A DNA stretch of 64,000 bases from G963708325 sp963708325 (GTDB taxonomy: Bacteria; Actinomycetota; Thermoleophilia; Solirubrobacterales; 70-9). The position numbers and the translations under genes are program-made. Where the stretch lies: contig OY970203.1 in NCBI GenBank assembly GCA_963708325.1, forward strand, positions 2,356,001 through 2,420,000. The letters run 5' to 3'. This document shows positions 43,301-52,271 of this stretch, piece by piece (positions within the stretch are counted from its first letter, which is position 1; each line of letters starts with the position of its first letter). Under the pieces are notes generated by a model that made no database searches, was not told the origin of the DNA, and worked only from the letters and a program-made list of their open reading frames with translations.

Positions 43301-44203
43301 TCACGGCACCTCGACGGTACCGGTCTCGAAACCGAGCCAGTAGGTGATGCGCTCCGGTCGCAGGGACAGTGCGGCGCCCGCCCTCCGGCGGGCGATCGCG
43401 CCGCGGCCGCGCAGCATCAGCCCGCGCTTGCCGGTCGGGCGGTGGCCCTCAGCGGCGTCGAACGCTATGCAGCCCTGGCCGGAGCGGCGGATGTCCGCGA
43501 GCGCGACCAGGGAGCCCGCGATCGCGGCCTCGACGCGGCCCGGGTCCCAGCTCGCGGGAAGGGCGAGCGGGCCGCCGCCGGCGAGCCATCCGACGACGGC
43601 GGCGCCGCGGCGTCGCGGCAGCGCCGCGACGGCGCGCGGCAGGCCGTCGAGCGGCGGCAGCTCCCTGGCGGAGCCCAGGCGGGGTGCGGCGGCGCCGCGG
43701 CGGGGCGGGTAGCGCCAGCGGCCCCGCCGCCACTCCAGCCGCTCGCCGCGGATCACGGCGGCGCGGCGCGGCTCGAAGGCGGCGAGCAGGAGGTTGGGCG
43801 GAAACGACTCGGCCGGCAGGCGCGAGCCCTCCAAAGCGAAGCCGAGCAGCTCGCGCGAGTTGCGGGCCGAGAAGGCTTGCACCGCAAGCGGCACCAGCGC
43901 TGCCTCCCGCGGGCGGGCGGCCCAGCTCAGCGGCCGCAGCGGGTCGAGCAGGCCCGCCACTCCCCCCAGCACGACCGACAGCTCGCCGGCGCGCAGCAGG
44001 ACGCCGGCGCGGGGCCGCCTGGTCAGCACCCGGGCCTTCAGGGTCCCGCGGGGAACGGTGAACCAGAGCCTGTCGGCGGCGACCGCGTAGAGGACCGGGG
44101 TGACGTGCGGTCCTCGCGCGGTCTGCACGGCGACGTGGGCGAACGGCGCCTTGGCGGCGACCTCCTCCACGCTGGTGTCACGGAGGGCCTCGGCGACGCT
44201 CAC
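43301..44203 (-). CDS. Pyridoxamine 5'-phosphate oxidase-fold protein
   Basis: A 300-residue protein. The N-terminal half has the split-barrel FMN/F420-binding pattern: FAHVAVQTARGPHVTPVLYAV and RLWFTVPRGTLKARVLTRRP, as in PNPOx/FDR families. The second half repeats a weaker split barrel (LKALAD-like IAGSLVALADIRRSGQGCIA...LMLRGRGAI). It may reduce or bind flavin/F420, common in actinobacteria. The substrate is unknown. GTG 44203 was chosen by homology (VSVAEALRD). It is divergent from valS. Confidence 0.78.
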   Translation of the reverse strand: MSVAEALRDTSVEEVAAKAPFAHVAVQTARGPHVTPVLYAVAADRLWFTVPRGTLKARVLTRRPRAGVLLRAGELSVVLGGVAGLLDPLRPLSWAARPREAALVPLAVQAFSARNSRELLGFALEGSRLPAESFPPNLLLAAFEPRRAAVIRGERLEWRRGRWRYPPRRGAAAPRLGSARELPPLDGLPRAVAALPRRRGAAVVGWLAGGGPLALPASWDPGRVEAAIAGSLVALADIRRSGQGCIAFDAAEGHRPTGKRGLMLRGRGAIARRRAGAALSLRPERITYWLGFETGTVEVP

Positions 44204-44351
44204 GGCCGATCGCCGTGACGCTATCCGATCCCTCGACCGCGGGACCGGCGGGCATGCGATCGCGCCGCCAACCGCCACCGGCTGCGAGTCGAAGACAGGC
44301 ATTCCCTGACCGGTCCCGCCGGCTGGGAAACGAGGGACGAGCAGCGGAAAC

Positions 44352-44357
44352 TAAACT
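44352..44357 (+). promoter_or_regulatory. Candidate -10 element (TAAACT) of valS, leaderless
   Basis: TAAACT, then the seven bases CGCCCCC, then GTG 44365. The start codon would be +1 or nearly so. The 161-nt gap 44204-44364 otherwise shows no gene. Confidence 0.55.
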
Positions 44358-44364
44358 CGCCCCC

Positions 44365-46929
44365 GTGCCGGGCGAGCGCCTGAAGAAGCTCGAAGCGACC
44401 ACCCGCTACGACCCCGCCGAGGTCGAGCGGCGGATCTTCGCCGCGTGGCTGGAGGGCGGCTACTTCCACCCGCCCGCCGAGGGCGCGCCCGAGCAGAACT
44501 TCTCCGTGGCGATCCCGCCGCCGAACGTGACCGGGGCGCTGCACATGGGCCACGCGCTGAACGGCACGATCCAGGACGCCCTGGTGAGGATGCGGCGGAT
44601 GCAGGGACGAAACACCCTGTGGGTGCTGGGAACCGATCACGCCGGAATCGCCACCCAGGCGGTGGTGGAGAAGGAGCTGCGCGCCGCGGGGGTCTCACGC
44701 CACGAGCTCGGCCGCGACGCGTTCGTCGAGCGCGTCTGGGCGTGGAAGGAGCGCTACGGATCCCAGATCGTCGAGCAGTACAAGCGGCTGGGTGCCTCCT
44801 GCGACTACGAGCGCGAGCGCTTCACCCTCGACGGCGGTTACGTGCGGGCCGTCTACCGCGTGTTCGTGCGCCTGTTCGAGAAGGGCTACATCTACCGCGA
44901 CAACTACATCGTCAACTGGGACCCGGGCTCGCACTCGGCGATCTCCGACCTCGAGGTCGAGAGCCGCGAGGTCACCGACGCCCTCTACTCGATCGACTAC
45001 CCGATCGAGGACTCGGACGAGGTCGTCACCGTCGCCACGGTGCGCCCCGAGACGATGCTCGCCGACACCGCGGTTGCGGTGAACCCCGACGACGGCCGCT
45101 ACCGCGACCTGGTCGGCCGCAACGCGATCCTGCCTTTGGTCGGTCGCCGCCTGCCGATCATCGCCGACGACCACGTCGACCCCGAGTTCGGCACCGGGGC
45201 GCTGAAGATCACCCCCGGCCACGACCCCAACGACTTCGAGATCGGCCGCGCCCACGGCCTCGAGGAGATCACCGTGATCGGCGAGGACGGGCGGATCGTC
45301 GAGCCGGCGCCGGAGCGGTTCGCGGGGATGACCGCGACCGAGGCGCAGGAGGCTGTGGTGGAGGCGCTTCGGGCCGAGGGCCTACTGCGCGGCGAGGAGC
45401 CCTACACGCACTCGGTGCCGTTCTCGCATCGCTCCGGCGAGCGGATCGAGCCGCTGATCTCGCTGCAGTGGTTCTGCCGGATGGACGAGCTCGCGGCGCC
45501 CGCGATCGAGGTGGTCGAGCGTGACGAGGTGCGGATCGTCCCCGACCAGTGGAAGCGCGTCTACCTCGAGTGGATGCAGCAGATCCGCCCCTGGTGCATC
45601 TCCCGCCAGCTGTGGTGGGGACACCGGATCCCGGTCTGGTACTGCGACGCCTGCGAGGAGACCTACGTCGCCGAGGGCGCGCCGGAGCGCTGCGGCGCCT
45701 GCGACGGCCCGCTGCGCCAGGAGGAGGACGTGCTCGACACGTGGTTCTCGTCGGCGATCTGGCCGTTCGCGACGCTCGGCTGGCCCGACGAGGACGCTCC
45801 TCTTCTGCGCGCCTTCTACCCGACCGACTTCCTCACCACCGCGCGGGAGATCCTCTTCCTCTGGGTGGCGCGGATGATCATGACCGGGATCGAGTTCGCC
45901 GGCGACGTCCCCTTCCGCGACGTCTACGTGCACTCCGTGATCCAGGCCCGCGACGGGCAGCGCATGTCGAAGAGCCTCGGCACGGGGATCGACCCGCTCG
46001 ACGAGATCGCCGTCCACGGGGCCGACGCGCTTCGCTTCGGCCTGCTGGCGATGTCGTCGAGCCAGGACGTCCGCTACTCCGACGCCAAGGTGCAGCAGGG
46101 CCGCGACCTCGCGAACAAGATGTGGAACGCGTCCCGGCTGGTGCTGCTCAACGCCGCCGAGGCCGACGCCGGCCGGCCGTCGCCGCGGCGGCCCGAGGAC
46201 CGCTGGATCGTCTCGCGGCTGCAGCGCGCGATCGCGGCCGTCGGCGACGGGCTGAACGCCTACGACTTCGCCCACGCCGCCGGCGACGCCTACCGGTTCT
46301 TCTGGTCGGAGCTCTGCGACTGGTACCTCGAGATCGTCAAGCCGCGGCTGTACGAGGGCGACGCCGACGCCTCGGCGACGCTTCTGTGGACGCTCGAGCA
46401 GGTTCTGGCCCTGCTCCATCCGATGATGCCCTTCGTCACCGAGGAGATCTGGTCCCATCACCCCGCGCATACCGAGCCGCTCGTCGTCCATCCCTTCCCG
46501 CGAGTCGACGCGGCCCTGGTCGACGAGGAGGCGGAGTCGGAGGTCGGCGCCGCGATCGCGCTCACCCGGCGGCTGAGGCGCTGGCGCGACCTCGCCGGGA
46601 TCCCGGTGAAGCACGTGCTGGCGGCCCGCTGCGACGGTGCGGAGCCGCACGAGTTCGTCGGCCGGCTCGCCCGCTTCGAGTTCAGCCGCGACGGCGGCGA
46701 GCCGATCGCGTCGATCGGCCCGGTCGAGGTGCTGGCTTCCGGGGAGATCGACGCCGACGCGGTGCGGGCGCGGATCGCCGCCCGCCGCGACGAGCTTCGC
46801 AGCGAGGTCGAGCGGGCGCAGGGCAAGCTGGAGAACGAGAGGTTCGTCGCCAACGCGCCGCAGGACGTCGTGGACTCGGAGAGGGAGAAGCTCGCCGCCT
46901 ACCGATCCGAGCTGGAAGAGCTGGATTGA
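44365..46929 (+). CDS. valS: Valyl-tRNA synthetase
   Basis: An 854-residue class I synthetase. The HIGH motif appears as HMGH (60-63) in PPPNVTGALHMGHALNG; the second ATP motif is RMSKS (533-537). The editing domain lies between them, including TVATVRPETMLADTAVAV. The C-terminal ~70 residues form the ValS coiled coil (AARRDELRSEVERAQGKLENE). It charges tRNA-Val and hydrolyses Thr-tRNA-Val. GTG 44365 starts the homology. Its stop overlaps the folC start (TTGA). Confidence 0.97.
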   Translation: MPGERLKKLEATTRYDPAEVERRIFAAWLEGGYFHPPAEGAPEQNFSVAIPPPNVTGALHMGHALNGTIQDALVRMRRMQGRNTLWVLGTDHAGIATQAVVEKELRAAGVSRHELGRDAFVERVWAWKERYGSQIVEQYKRLGASCDYERERFTLDGGYVRAVYRVFVRLFEKGYIYRDNYIVNWDPGSHSAISDLEVESREVTDALYSIDYPIEDSDEVVTVATVRPETMLADTAVAVNPDDGRYRDLVGRNAILPLVGRRLPIIADDHVDPEFGTGALKITPGHDPNDFEIGRAHGLEEITVIGEDGRIVEPAPERFAGMTATEAQEAVVEALRAEGLLRGEEPYTHSVPFSHRSGERIEPLISLQWFCRMDELAAPAIEVVERDEVRIVPDQWKRVYLEWMQQIRPWCISRQLWWGHRIPVWYCDACEETYVAEGAPERCGACDGPLRQEEDVLDTWFSSAIWPFATLGWPDEDAPLLRAFYPTDFLTTAREILFLWVARMIMTGIEFAGDVPFRDVYVHSVIQARDGQRMSKSLGTGIDPLDEIAVHGADALRFGLLAMSSSQDVRYSDAKVQQGRDLANKMWNASRLVLLNAAEADAGRPSPRRPEDRWIVSRLQRAIAAVGDGLNAYDFAHAAGDAYRFFWSELCDWYLEIVKPRLYEGDADASATLLWTLEQVLALLHPMMPFVTEEIWSHHPAHTEPLVVHPFPRVDAALVDEEAESEVGAAIALTRRLRRWRDLAGIPVKHVLAARCDGAEPHEFVGRLARFEFSRDGGEPIASIGPVEVLASGEIDADAVRARIAARRDELRSEVERAQGKLENERFVANAPQDVVDSEREKLAAYRSELEELD

Positions 46930-48188
46930 CGGCGGCGGAGGCGGAGGCGTACCTCGCCTCGCTGGAGCCGATCGGCTGGAAGCTGGGACTGGAGCGCATC
47001 CGCCGGCTGACCCAGGCGATGGGGATGCCCCAGCACCGGTTCGCCTCGCTGCACGTGGTCGGGACCAACGGCAAGACCTCCACCTCGCTGATGATCGAGG
47101 CGCTGCTCGAGGCGCACGGGGTGGCGGCGGGGGCCTACGTCTCGCCCCACGTCGGCCGCTGGTCGGAGCGGATCCGGCTGCGCGGCGCGCCGGTCGCCGA
47201 CGCGGAGTTCGCCGCGGCCGTCGAGCGCACCGCCGAGGCGGCGGGCGCGGTCGACCGCGCGCTCGGCGAGGACGAGGGAAGGCTGACCCAGTTCGAGGTC
47301 GTCACCGCCGCCGCCTTCTACGCCCTCGCCGCCGGACGGCTCGAGGCCGCGGCTGTCGAGGCCGGGCTGGGAGGACGGCTCGATGCGACGAACGTGATCC
47401 CCTCGCGCGTCTGCGTGCTGACCTCGATCGGGCTCGACCACACCGAGTGGCTGGGCGGCACGGAGGAGGAGATCGCGCGCGAGAAGCTGGCCGTGCTGCG
47501 CGAGCATTCGGTGCTCGTGACGGGTCGGCTGAGCGGCGCGGTGGCGGCGATCGCCGAGGCCGCCGCCGCCGAGCGCTCGGCGAGGCTGATCCGCGCTCCG
47601 GACGATCCCGGCGAGGACCTCGTCCTGCGGGCGGCCGGGCGCTACCAGCGCCGCAACTTCGCGCTCGCCATGACCGCCGTCGAGGCCCTGCTCGGGGAGA
47701 TCGACCGCGATGCGGCGCGGGAGGTCGCGGCGGCCCTCGTGATCCCTGGCCGCACCGAGCTGATCGAGGGCGACCCGCCGCTGATCGTCGATGCCGCCCA
47801 CAACCCCGACGGAGCGCGGGCGCTGGCCGAGTCGCTGCCGGAGCTGAGCGCCGGATGCCCCGTGTTCGCCTGCATGGCGGTGCTCGACGACAAGGATGCG
47901 GCGTCGATGGCCGCGGCGCTGGCGCCGGCCTGCGAGGGGATCGTCTGCACCGAGGTGCCCCTGGAGGCGATTCGCGGCTCGGGCCGGCCGGTCGGCCGCT
48001 CGCTGCCGGCGAGCGAGCTGCGCGCGCTGTGCGAGGCGGCGGGCGCGTGGGCGGAGGCCGTCCCGGACCCCGGGGCCGCGCTTTCGCGGGCCGAGCAGCT
48101 GGCGCGCGCCGCGGCCGGTGTCGCACTGGTCACCGGCACCCACTACCTTCTGGGGAAGATCGTCCCGCGAACCGGCGGCGCCGCCTAG
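46926..48188 (+). CDS. folC: Folylpolyglutamate synthase/dihydrofolate synthase
   Basis: A 420-residue Mur-ligase superfamily protein. P-loop GTNGKTST (46-53), then SPHVGRWSERIRLRG (folate site), TQFEVVTAAAFYALA, and VEAGLGGRLDATNVI, all typical of FolC. The C-terminal domain has DAAHNPDGARALAESL. It adds glutamates to dihydropteroate/folates in the cytosol. TTG 46926 overlaps the valS stop, as in other actinobacteria. Confidence 0.95.
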   Translation: MTAAEAEAYLASLEPIGWKLGLERIRRLTQAMGMPQHRFASLHVVGTNGKTSTSLMIEALLEAHGVAAGAYVSPHVGRWSERIRLRGAPVADAEFAAAVERTAEAAGAVDRALGEDEGRLTQFEVVTAAAFYALAAGRLEAAAVEAGLGGRLDATNVIPSRVCVLTSIGLDHTEWLGGTEEEIAREKLAVLREHSVLVTGRLSGAVAAIAEAAAAERSARLIRAPDDPGEDLVLRAAGRYQRRNFALAMTAVEALLGEIDRDAAREVAAALVIPGRTELIEGDPPLIVDAAHNPDGARALAESLPELSAGCPVFACMAVLDDKDAASMAAALAPACEGIVCTEVPLEAIRGSGRPVGRSLPASELRALCEAAGAWAEAVPDPGAALSRAEQLARAAAGVALVTGTHYLLGKIVPRTGGAA

Positions 48189-48230
48189 CTGCCCCGGGCC
48201 CGCGCGGCCGGAACCAACCACCTGGCTCAA

Positions 48231-48350
48231 ATGGACAAAGAGGCCCGTTCCGAGCTCCTGGCGATGATGGGCCTGGTCGCCGTCGTGGTGGCCGTCGTCA
48301 TCCTGGCCTTCTTCACGATCGGGTACGTCTTCGGGAGGCTGTTTCTGTGA
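48231..48350 (+). CDS. Small single-pass membrane protein (39 residues)
   Basis: ATG 48231 to TGA 48350. The sequence MDKEARSELLAMMGLVAVVV continues with a hydrophobic AVVILAFFTIGYVFGRLFL. The short polar N-terminus plus one helix is like other tiny envelope proteins. No clear Shine-Dalgarno precedes it. Coding is supported by length without stop and by a strongly biased hydrophobic composition. It lies between folC and the zinc-ribbon gene. Confidence 0.6.
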   Translation: MDKEARSELLAMMGLVAVVVAVVILAFFTIGYVFGRLFL

Positions 48351-48383
48351 GTGCGACCAGGGATCGTTGCGTGCGTAGCGAAG

Positions 48384-48389
48384 TAAACT
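48384..48389 (+). promoter_or_regulatory. Candidate -10 element (TAAACT) of the zinc-ribbon gene
   Basis: TAAACT is 12 nt before GTG 48402, with no Shine-Dalgarno. Confidence 0.4.
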
Positions 48390-48401
48390 GACCGGCTTGC
48401 C

Positions 48402-49067
48402 GTGACGCTGACGCTCGCCATATTCGGGATCTCGAACGGTTCCCTGAACCTCGTGGTCAGCCTGATCGTCCTTTTCCTGGTCGTCGTCTGGCTGGCCCTG
48501 ATCTACTGGACCTACGCCGACGCAAGCCGCCGGATCGAGGATCCCGTGCTGGTCGGGTGCGCTACGGCCGCGTCGCTGTTCCCGTACGTCGGCACGGTCA
48601 TCTACACGATCCTGCGGCCGCCCGATTTCCTCGAGGACGCCCGCGAGCGCGATCTCGAGATCCGCGCCGCCGAGCTGCGCGTCCGCCAGCTCTCCGAGCA
48701 GGCCTGCCCCCACTGCGAGTTCCCGATCGAGCGCAGCTACCTGCGCTGCCCGAACTGCCAGCGGCGCCTGCGCAGCCCCTGCCAGTCGTGCGGGAAGCCG
48801 CTCGACCCCCGCTGGGGCGTCTGCCCCTACTGCGAGAGCGAGGTGCCCGGCCGCCAGCAGCGCCGGCGCGACCCGCGCGAGCCCCGTCCGCCCGCCACGC
48901 GCCGCAGCTCCCAGGAGCGCGCCCCGGCGCCGCGCCCGCCGCGCGAGGAGAAGCGCGAGCCGCGCGACAAGCCCCCGCGGGAGCCCAGGCGGGCGCCCGC
49001 CAAGGCCCGCGCCGAGGAGCGGCCGCCGCGGCCGCGGCGCGCGGGCACGTCCGAGCGCCAGGGTTGA
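48402..49067 (+). CDS. Membrane protein with tandem zinc ribbons
   Basis: A 221-residue protein. TM helix at about 15-37 (LVVSLIVLFLVVVWLALIYW), a second hydrophobic segment near 50-68 (VGCATAASLFPYVGTVIYT), then two zinc ribbons: CPHCEFPIERSYLRCPNC and CQSCGKPLDPRWGVCPYC. The tail beyond 155 is a low-complexity Arg/Pro/Glu-rich extension. Such 'zinc-ribbon membrane' proteins are found near valS-ndk in actinobacteria; the role is unknown. GTG 48402 by -10 placement and hydrophobic start. Confidence 0.8.
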   Translation: MTLTLAIFGISNGSLNLVVSLIVLFLVVVWLALIYWTYADASRRIEDPVLVGCATAASLFPYVGTVIYTILRPPDFLEDARERDLEIRAAELRVRQLSEQACPHCEFPIERSYLRCPNCQRRLRSPCQSCGKPLDPRWGVCPYCESEVPGRQQRRRDPREPRPPATRRSSQERAPAPRPPREEKREPRDKPPREPRRAPAKARAEERPPRPRRAGTSERQG

Positions 49068-49119
49068 GCTGACGGCGCCGGGGGGACGCCCCTGGCGACG
49101 CCGGCTCGGGCGCGGCGAA

Positions 49120-49125
49120 TAACCT
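49120..49125 (+). promoter_or_regulatory. Candidate -10 element (TAACCT) of ndk, leaderless
   Basis: TAACCT, then seven bases TGCGGCC, then GTG 49133. Confidence 0.55.
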
Positions 49126-49132
49126 TGCGGCC

Positions 49133-49543
49133 GTGTCGCGGACGCTGATCCTGGTCAAGCCCGACGCCTTCGAGCGCAACCTCACCGGCGAGGTGATCTC
49201 CCGCTTCGAGGCCAAGGGCCTGCGGCTCTCGGCCGCCAAGCTGGTCACCGCTGACGCCGAGATCGCGAACCGTCACTACGCCGAGCACACCGAGAAGCCG
49301 TTCTTCGGCGAGCTGGTCGTGTTCATCACCCGCGGCCCGCTCGTGGCGCTGGTGATGGAGGGGACCGAGGCGGTCGCGGCGGCCCGCCAGGTGATCGGCG
49401 CCACCAACCCGCTGGAGGCGGCGCCGGGCTCGATCAGGGGCGATTACGCCACCGAGGTGACGTTCAACCTCGTCCACGGGTCCGACTCCGACGAGTCGGC
49501 CGAACGGGAGATCGCGATCTGGTTCCCCGAGCTCGATGACTGA
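49133..49543 (+). CDS. ndk: Nucleoside diphosphate kinase
   Basis: A 136-residue enzyme with the full family pattern. K9 (LILVKPDAFERN) binds phosphates, catalytic H115 lies in NLVHGSDS, and KPFFGELVVFITRGP is the Kpn-loop region. It transfers the gamma phosphate between NTPs and NDPs through phospho-His. The usual length is 130-150 residues. It is followed by maf with a very short spacer; the two are probably one transcript. Confidence 0.97.
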   Translation: MSRTLILVKPDAFERNLTGEVISRFEAKGLRLSAAKLVTADAEIANRHYAEHTEKPFFGELVVFITRGPLVALVMEGTEAVAAARQVIGATNPLEAAPGSIRGDYATEVTFNLVHGSDSDESAEREIAIWFPELDD

Positions 49544-49588
49544 TCCCACGATCTCGCGCGCCCGGATGGGAGGCCGACGGCGGCGAGG

Positions 49589-50137
49589 CTGATCCTGGCG
49601 TCGCGGTCGCCGCAGCGGCGCGCCATCCTCGAGCGCCTCGGGGTCGAGTTCGAGGCGGTGACGCCGCGGGCGGACGAGCTGGGGGCCGGGCCGCCGGCGG
49701 ACGTCGCAACCGCCAACGCGCGCGCCAAGGCGGAGGCGGTGGCGGGCTCGCAACGCGACGACGTCGTGCTCGGCGTCGACACGGTGGTTGCGCTCGGCGA
49801 GCGGATCTATGGCAAGCCGGCCGACTCCGAGCAGGCGCGGCGCTTCCTCTCCGAGCTGTCGGGGCGGACGCACACCGTGCTCAGCGGGGTGGCGCTGGTC
49901 GGCGCCGGCGGCGAGCGGGTCGGCGTCGCCACGACGAGCGTCAGCTTCCGCGAGCTCGACCGGGCGACGCTCGACCTCTACCTGCGGTCGGGCGAGTGGC
50001 GGGAGCGCGCCGGGGGCTACGCGATCCAGGGGCTCGGATCGGTGCTCGTCGAGCGGATCGAGGGCGACTTCTCCAACGTGGTCGGCCTGCCGGTGCCGCT
50101 GCTGCTGGAGCTTGCCCCGGAGCTGTTCGAGGCGTGA
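49589..50137 (+). CDS. maf: Maf-family nucleotide pyrophosphatase, non-canonical start
   Basis: About 182 residues. The N-terminal LILASRSPQRRAILERLGVE is the signature SxRR loop; later motifs are LGVDTVVALGERIYGKPAD, GRTHTVLSGVAL and GYAIQGLGSVLVERIEGDFSNVVGLP. It hydrolyses non-canonical or nucleoside triphosphates and is linked to septation control. No ATG, GTG or TTG exists in frame between the ndk stop and 49658, where GTG would delete the SxRR loop. CTG 49589 is the best candidate start. Alternatively a one-base deletion after ATG 49536 would restore MTDPTISRARMGG... as the start. Confidence 0.9.
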   Translation: MILASRSPQRRAILERLGVEFEAVTPRADELGAGPPADVATANARAKAEAVAGSQRDDVVLGVDTVVALGERIYGKPADSEQARRFLSELSGRTHTVLSGVALVGAGGERVGVATTSVSFRELDRATLDLYLRSGEWRERAGGYAIQGLGSVLVERIEGDFSNVVGLPVPLLLELAPELFEA

Positions 50138-50190
50138 CGCAAGCCATGTTGCGGCTGTCACGAACGTGCCTGGCGGAGCCCTCGCTTCGC

Positions 50191-50196
50191 TAGACT
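50191..50196 (+). promoter_or_regulatory. Possible upstream -10 element (TAGACT) of the mre operon
   Basis: TAGACT is 95 nt before mreB. A second candidate lies right at the start codon (50275). The 50138-50290 gap contains no gene. Confidence 0.3.
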
Positions 50197-50274
50197 CCCG
50201 CGCTCGACCGGCCCGCCGGGACGGGGTTGAAGCGGTCGCGCTGCGGCCGCCGCGGGATTCCGAGGGCCGTCGCG

Positions 50275-50280
50275 TACTCT
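50275..50280 (+). promoter_or_regulatory. Candidate -10 element (TACTCT) of mreB
   Basis: TACTCT is 10 nt before ATG 50291. The nonamer GCGTACTCT also occurs in the clpX leader at 23988-23996. Confidence 0.45.
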
Positions 50281-50290
50281 CTCTTTCCGA

Positions 50291-51337
50291 ATGGGCCTAT
50301 TCAGCTACCTGACCGGTTTCGGTGCCCGCGACATGGCGGTGGACCTCGGCACGGCGAACACGCTCGTCTACGTGCGCGGACGCGGGATCGTCCTGTCGGA
50401 GCCCTCCGTGGTCGCGATCGACTCGCGCTCCGGGCAGGTGCACGCGGTCGGCGTGGAGGCGAAGCGGATGCTGGGGCGCACGCCGGGGACGATCAGCGCC
50501 ATCCGGCCGCTGAAGGACGGCGTCATCGCCGACTTCGACGTCACCGAGCAGATGCTGCGCCACTTCATCCAGAAGGTCCATCAGAACCGCTTTGCCCATC
50601 CCCGCGTCGTCGTCTGCGTTCCCTCCGGCGTCACCGGGGTGGAGAAGCGCGCGGTCGAGGAGGCGTGCCTCTCGGCCGGCGCCCGCAACGCCTACCTGAT
50701 CGAGGAGCCGATGGCGGCGGCGATCGGCGCCGGGCTGCCGGTCGCCGAGCCGACCGGGAGCATGGTCGTCGACATCGGCGGCGGCACCAGCGAGGTGGCG
50801 GTCATCTCGCTCGGCGGGATCGTCGTCTCGCAGTCGATTCGCATCGGCGGGGACGAGCTGGACGAGGCGATCACCAGCTACGTCAAGCGCGAATACAAGC
50901 TGATGATCGGACAGCAGACCGCCGAAGAGGTCAAGCTGGAGGCCGGCTCTGCGACGCCGCTGGCGGAGGAGCTGCAGGCCGAGATCCGGGGCCGCGACCT
51001 CGTCTCCGGCCTGCCGCGCACGGTGATGCTGACCTCCGAGGAGGTGCGGCAGGCGCTCGAGGAGCCGCTGTCGCAGATCATCGGCGCGGTCAAGGACACC
51101 CTCGACCGCACCCCGCCGGAGCTGGCCGCCGACATCATGGACAGGGGAATCACCCTGGCGGGCGGGGGATCGCTGCTGCAGGGCCTGGAGCAGCGCATGC
51201 GCGACGAGTGCCAGATGCCGGCTCAGCTCGCCGAGTCGCCGCTGACCTGCGTCGCGGTCGGGTCCGGGCGGTCGCTGGAGGAATTCGAGGCGATCCACCG
51301 GGCCAGCAAGAATTCGAAAAATCGTCGCCGGTTCTAA
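50291..51337 (+). CDS. mreB: Rod-shape determining protein MreB
   Basis: A 348-residue bacterial actin. Phosphate-1 loop DLGTANTLVYVRGRGI (19-34), VCVPSGVTGVEKRAV, the second phosphate loop VVDIGGGTSEVAVISLGG, and GGGSLLQGLEQRM as the adenosine region. It polymerises under the membrane and positions MreC/D, PBP2 and RodA for lateral wall synthesis. First gene of mreB-mreC-mreD-mrdA-rodA. Rod-like growth is suggested for this bacterium. Confidence 0.97.
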   Translation: MGLFSYLTGFGARDMAVDLGTANTLVYVRGRGIVLSEPSVVAIDSRSGQVHAVGVEAKRMLGRTPGTISAIRPLKDGVIADFDVTEQMLRHFIQKVHQNRFAHPRVVVCVPSGVTGVEKRAVEEACLSAGARNAYLIEEPMAAAIGAGLPVAEPTGSMVVDIGGGTSEVAVISLGGIVVSQSIRIGGDELDEAITSYVKREYKLMIGQQTAEEVKLEAGSATPLAEELQAEIRGRDLVSGLPRTVMLTSEEVRQALEEPLSQIIGAVKDTLDRTPPELAADIMDRGITLAGGGSLLQGLEQRMRDECQMPAQLAESPLTCVAVGSGRSLEEFEAIHRASKNSKNRRRF

Positions 51338-51371
51338 TGAGAACCTGTGACATAAAAGAAGAGACTTCAAC

Positions 51372-52271
51372 GTGTACCGAAAGCAGGTTCGCCGGCGTCG
51401 CGCCGTGCTCGGCCTACTGGTCGCGGCGTCGCTGGCGCTTCTGACCGCATACTTCGGCGAGGGCTCCGGCGGGGCCCTGCATGGCTTCCAGCGCGGTGTC
51501 GCCGCCGTCCTGGCGCCGATCCAGGAGGGCGCCGGCCGGGCGCTGAAGCCCGGCCGTGACCTGGTCAACTGGTTCGACGAGACCTTCCAGGCGCGCGGCG
51601 ACAACCGGCGGCTGCGCAGTGAGCTGGAGACGCTGCGCGCCAAGGTCGCCGCCGGCGAGACCGCGACCGCCGAGAACGACCAGCTGCGCAAGCTGGTCCA
51701 CCTGGACCGTTCCGGCGCGCTGCCGGGCGACCGCGGCCGCGTCACCGCTCGCGTGATCGCCCGCTCGCCGACCGTCTGGTACTCGACGATCAACGTCGAC
51801 CACGGCTCCAGCTCCGGGATCCGGGACAACGATCCGGTCGTCACCGGCGACGGCCTCGTCGGGCGCGTCACCCAGGTGACGGCCGGCACCGCGGAGGTCA
51901 CCCTGATCACCGACCACACCAGCGCGGTGTCCGCCCTCGTCGTTCCCGAGGGCGCCGCCGGCGTGATCAAGCCGGAGGTCGGCAACCCCGACGACCTCGT
52001 GCTCGACTTCATCGAGCGCAACCACAGGATCCAGAAGGGCCAGCGCGTCGTCACCGCCGGGTGGCGGTCGGGCGGGCTGTCCTCGCTGTTTCCCTACGGG
52101 ATCCCGGTCGGCCAGGTCAGCTCGGCCTCGATCGCCGAGCAGGAGACCTACCAGCGCGTCCACGTGAAGCCGTTTGCCGACATCCGCGGCATCCAGTTCG
52201 TGCAGGTGCTGACCCGGGCCGGCGGGACCGCGTCGAGCGAGCTGCACGCGTCGACGGGCGGAGCGCCGTGA
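51372..52271 (+). CDS. mreC: Rod-shape determining protein MreC
   Basis: A 299-residue protein. TM helix at about 11-28 (RAVLGLLVAASLALLTAYF), a coiled coil at about 72-100 (DNRRLRSELETLRAKVAAGETATA) and the C-terminal beta domain (TARVIARSPTVWYSTINVDHG; GDGLVGRVTQVTAGTAEVTLITDHTS). It links MreB to the periplasmic PBP2. GTG 51372; its stop overlaps mreD (GTGA). Confidence 0.94.
   Translation: MYRKQVRRRRAVLGLLVAASLALLTAYFGEGSGGALHGFQRGVAAVLAPIQEGAGRALKPGRDLVNWFDETFQARGDNRRLRSELETLRAKVAAGETATAENDQLRKLVHLDRSGALPGDRGRVTARVIARSPTVWYSTINVDHGSSSGIRDNDPVVTGDGLVGRVTQVTAGTAEVTLITDHTSAVSALVVPEGAAGVIKPEVGNPDDLVLDFIERNHRIQKGQRVVTAGWRSGGLSSLFPYGIPVGQVSSASIAEQETYQRVHVKPFADIRGIQFVQVLTRAGGTASSELHASTGGAP

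Noticed and set aside
44204..44364. GGGACCGG/CCGGTCCC inverted repeat before valS considered as a T-box leader
   Set aside because: No T-box consensus or specifier loop could be found, and the -10 element sits only 7 nt before the start, so there would be no long leader.
49658..50137. Starting maf at the first canonical codon GTG 49658
   Set aside because: This would remove the catalytic SxRR loop and about 23 conserved residues; an upstream non-canonical start or a sequence error is more likely.
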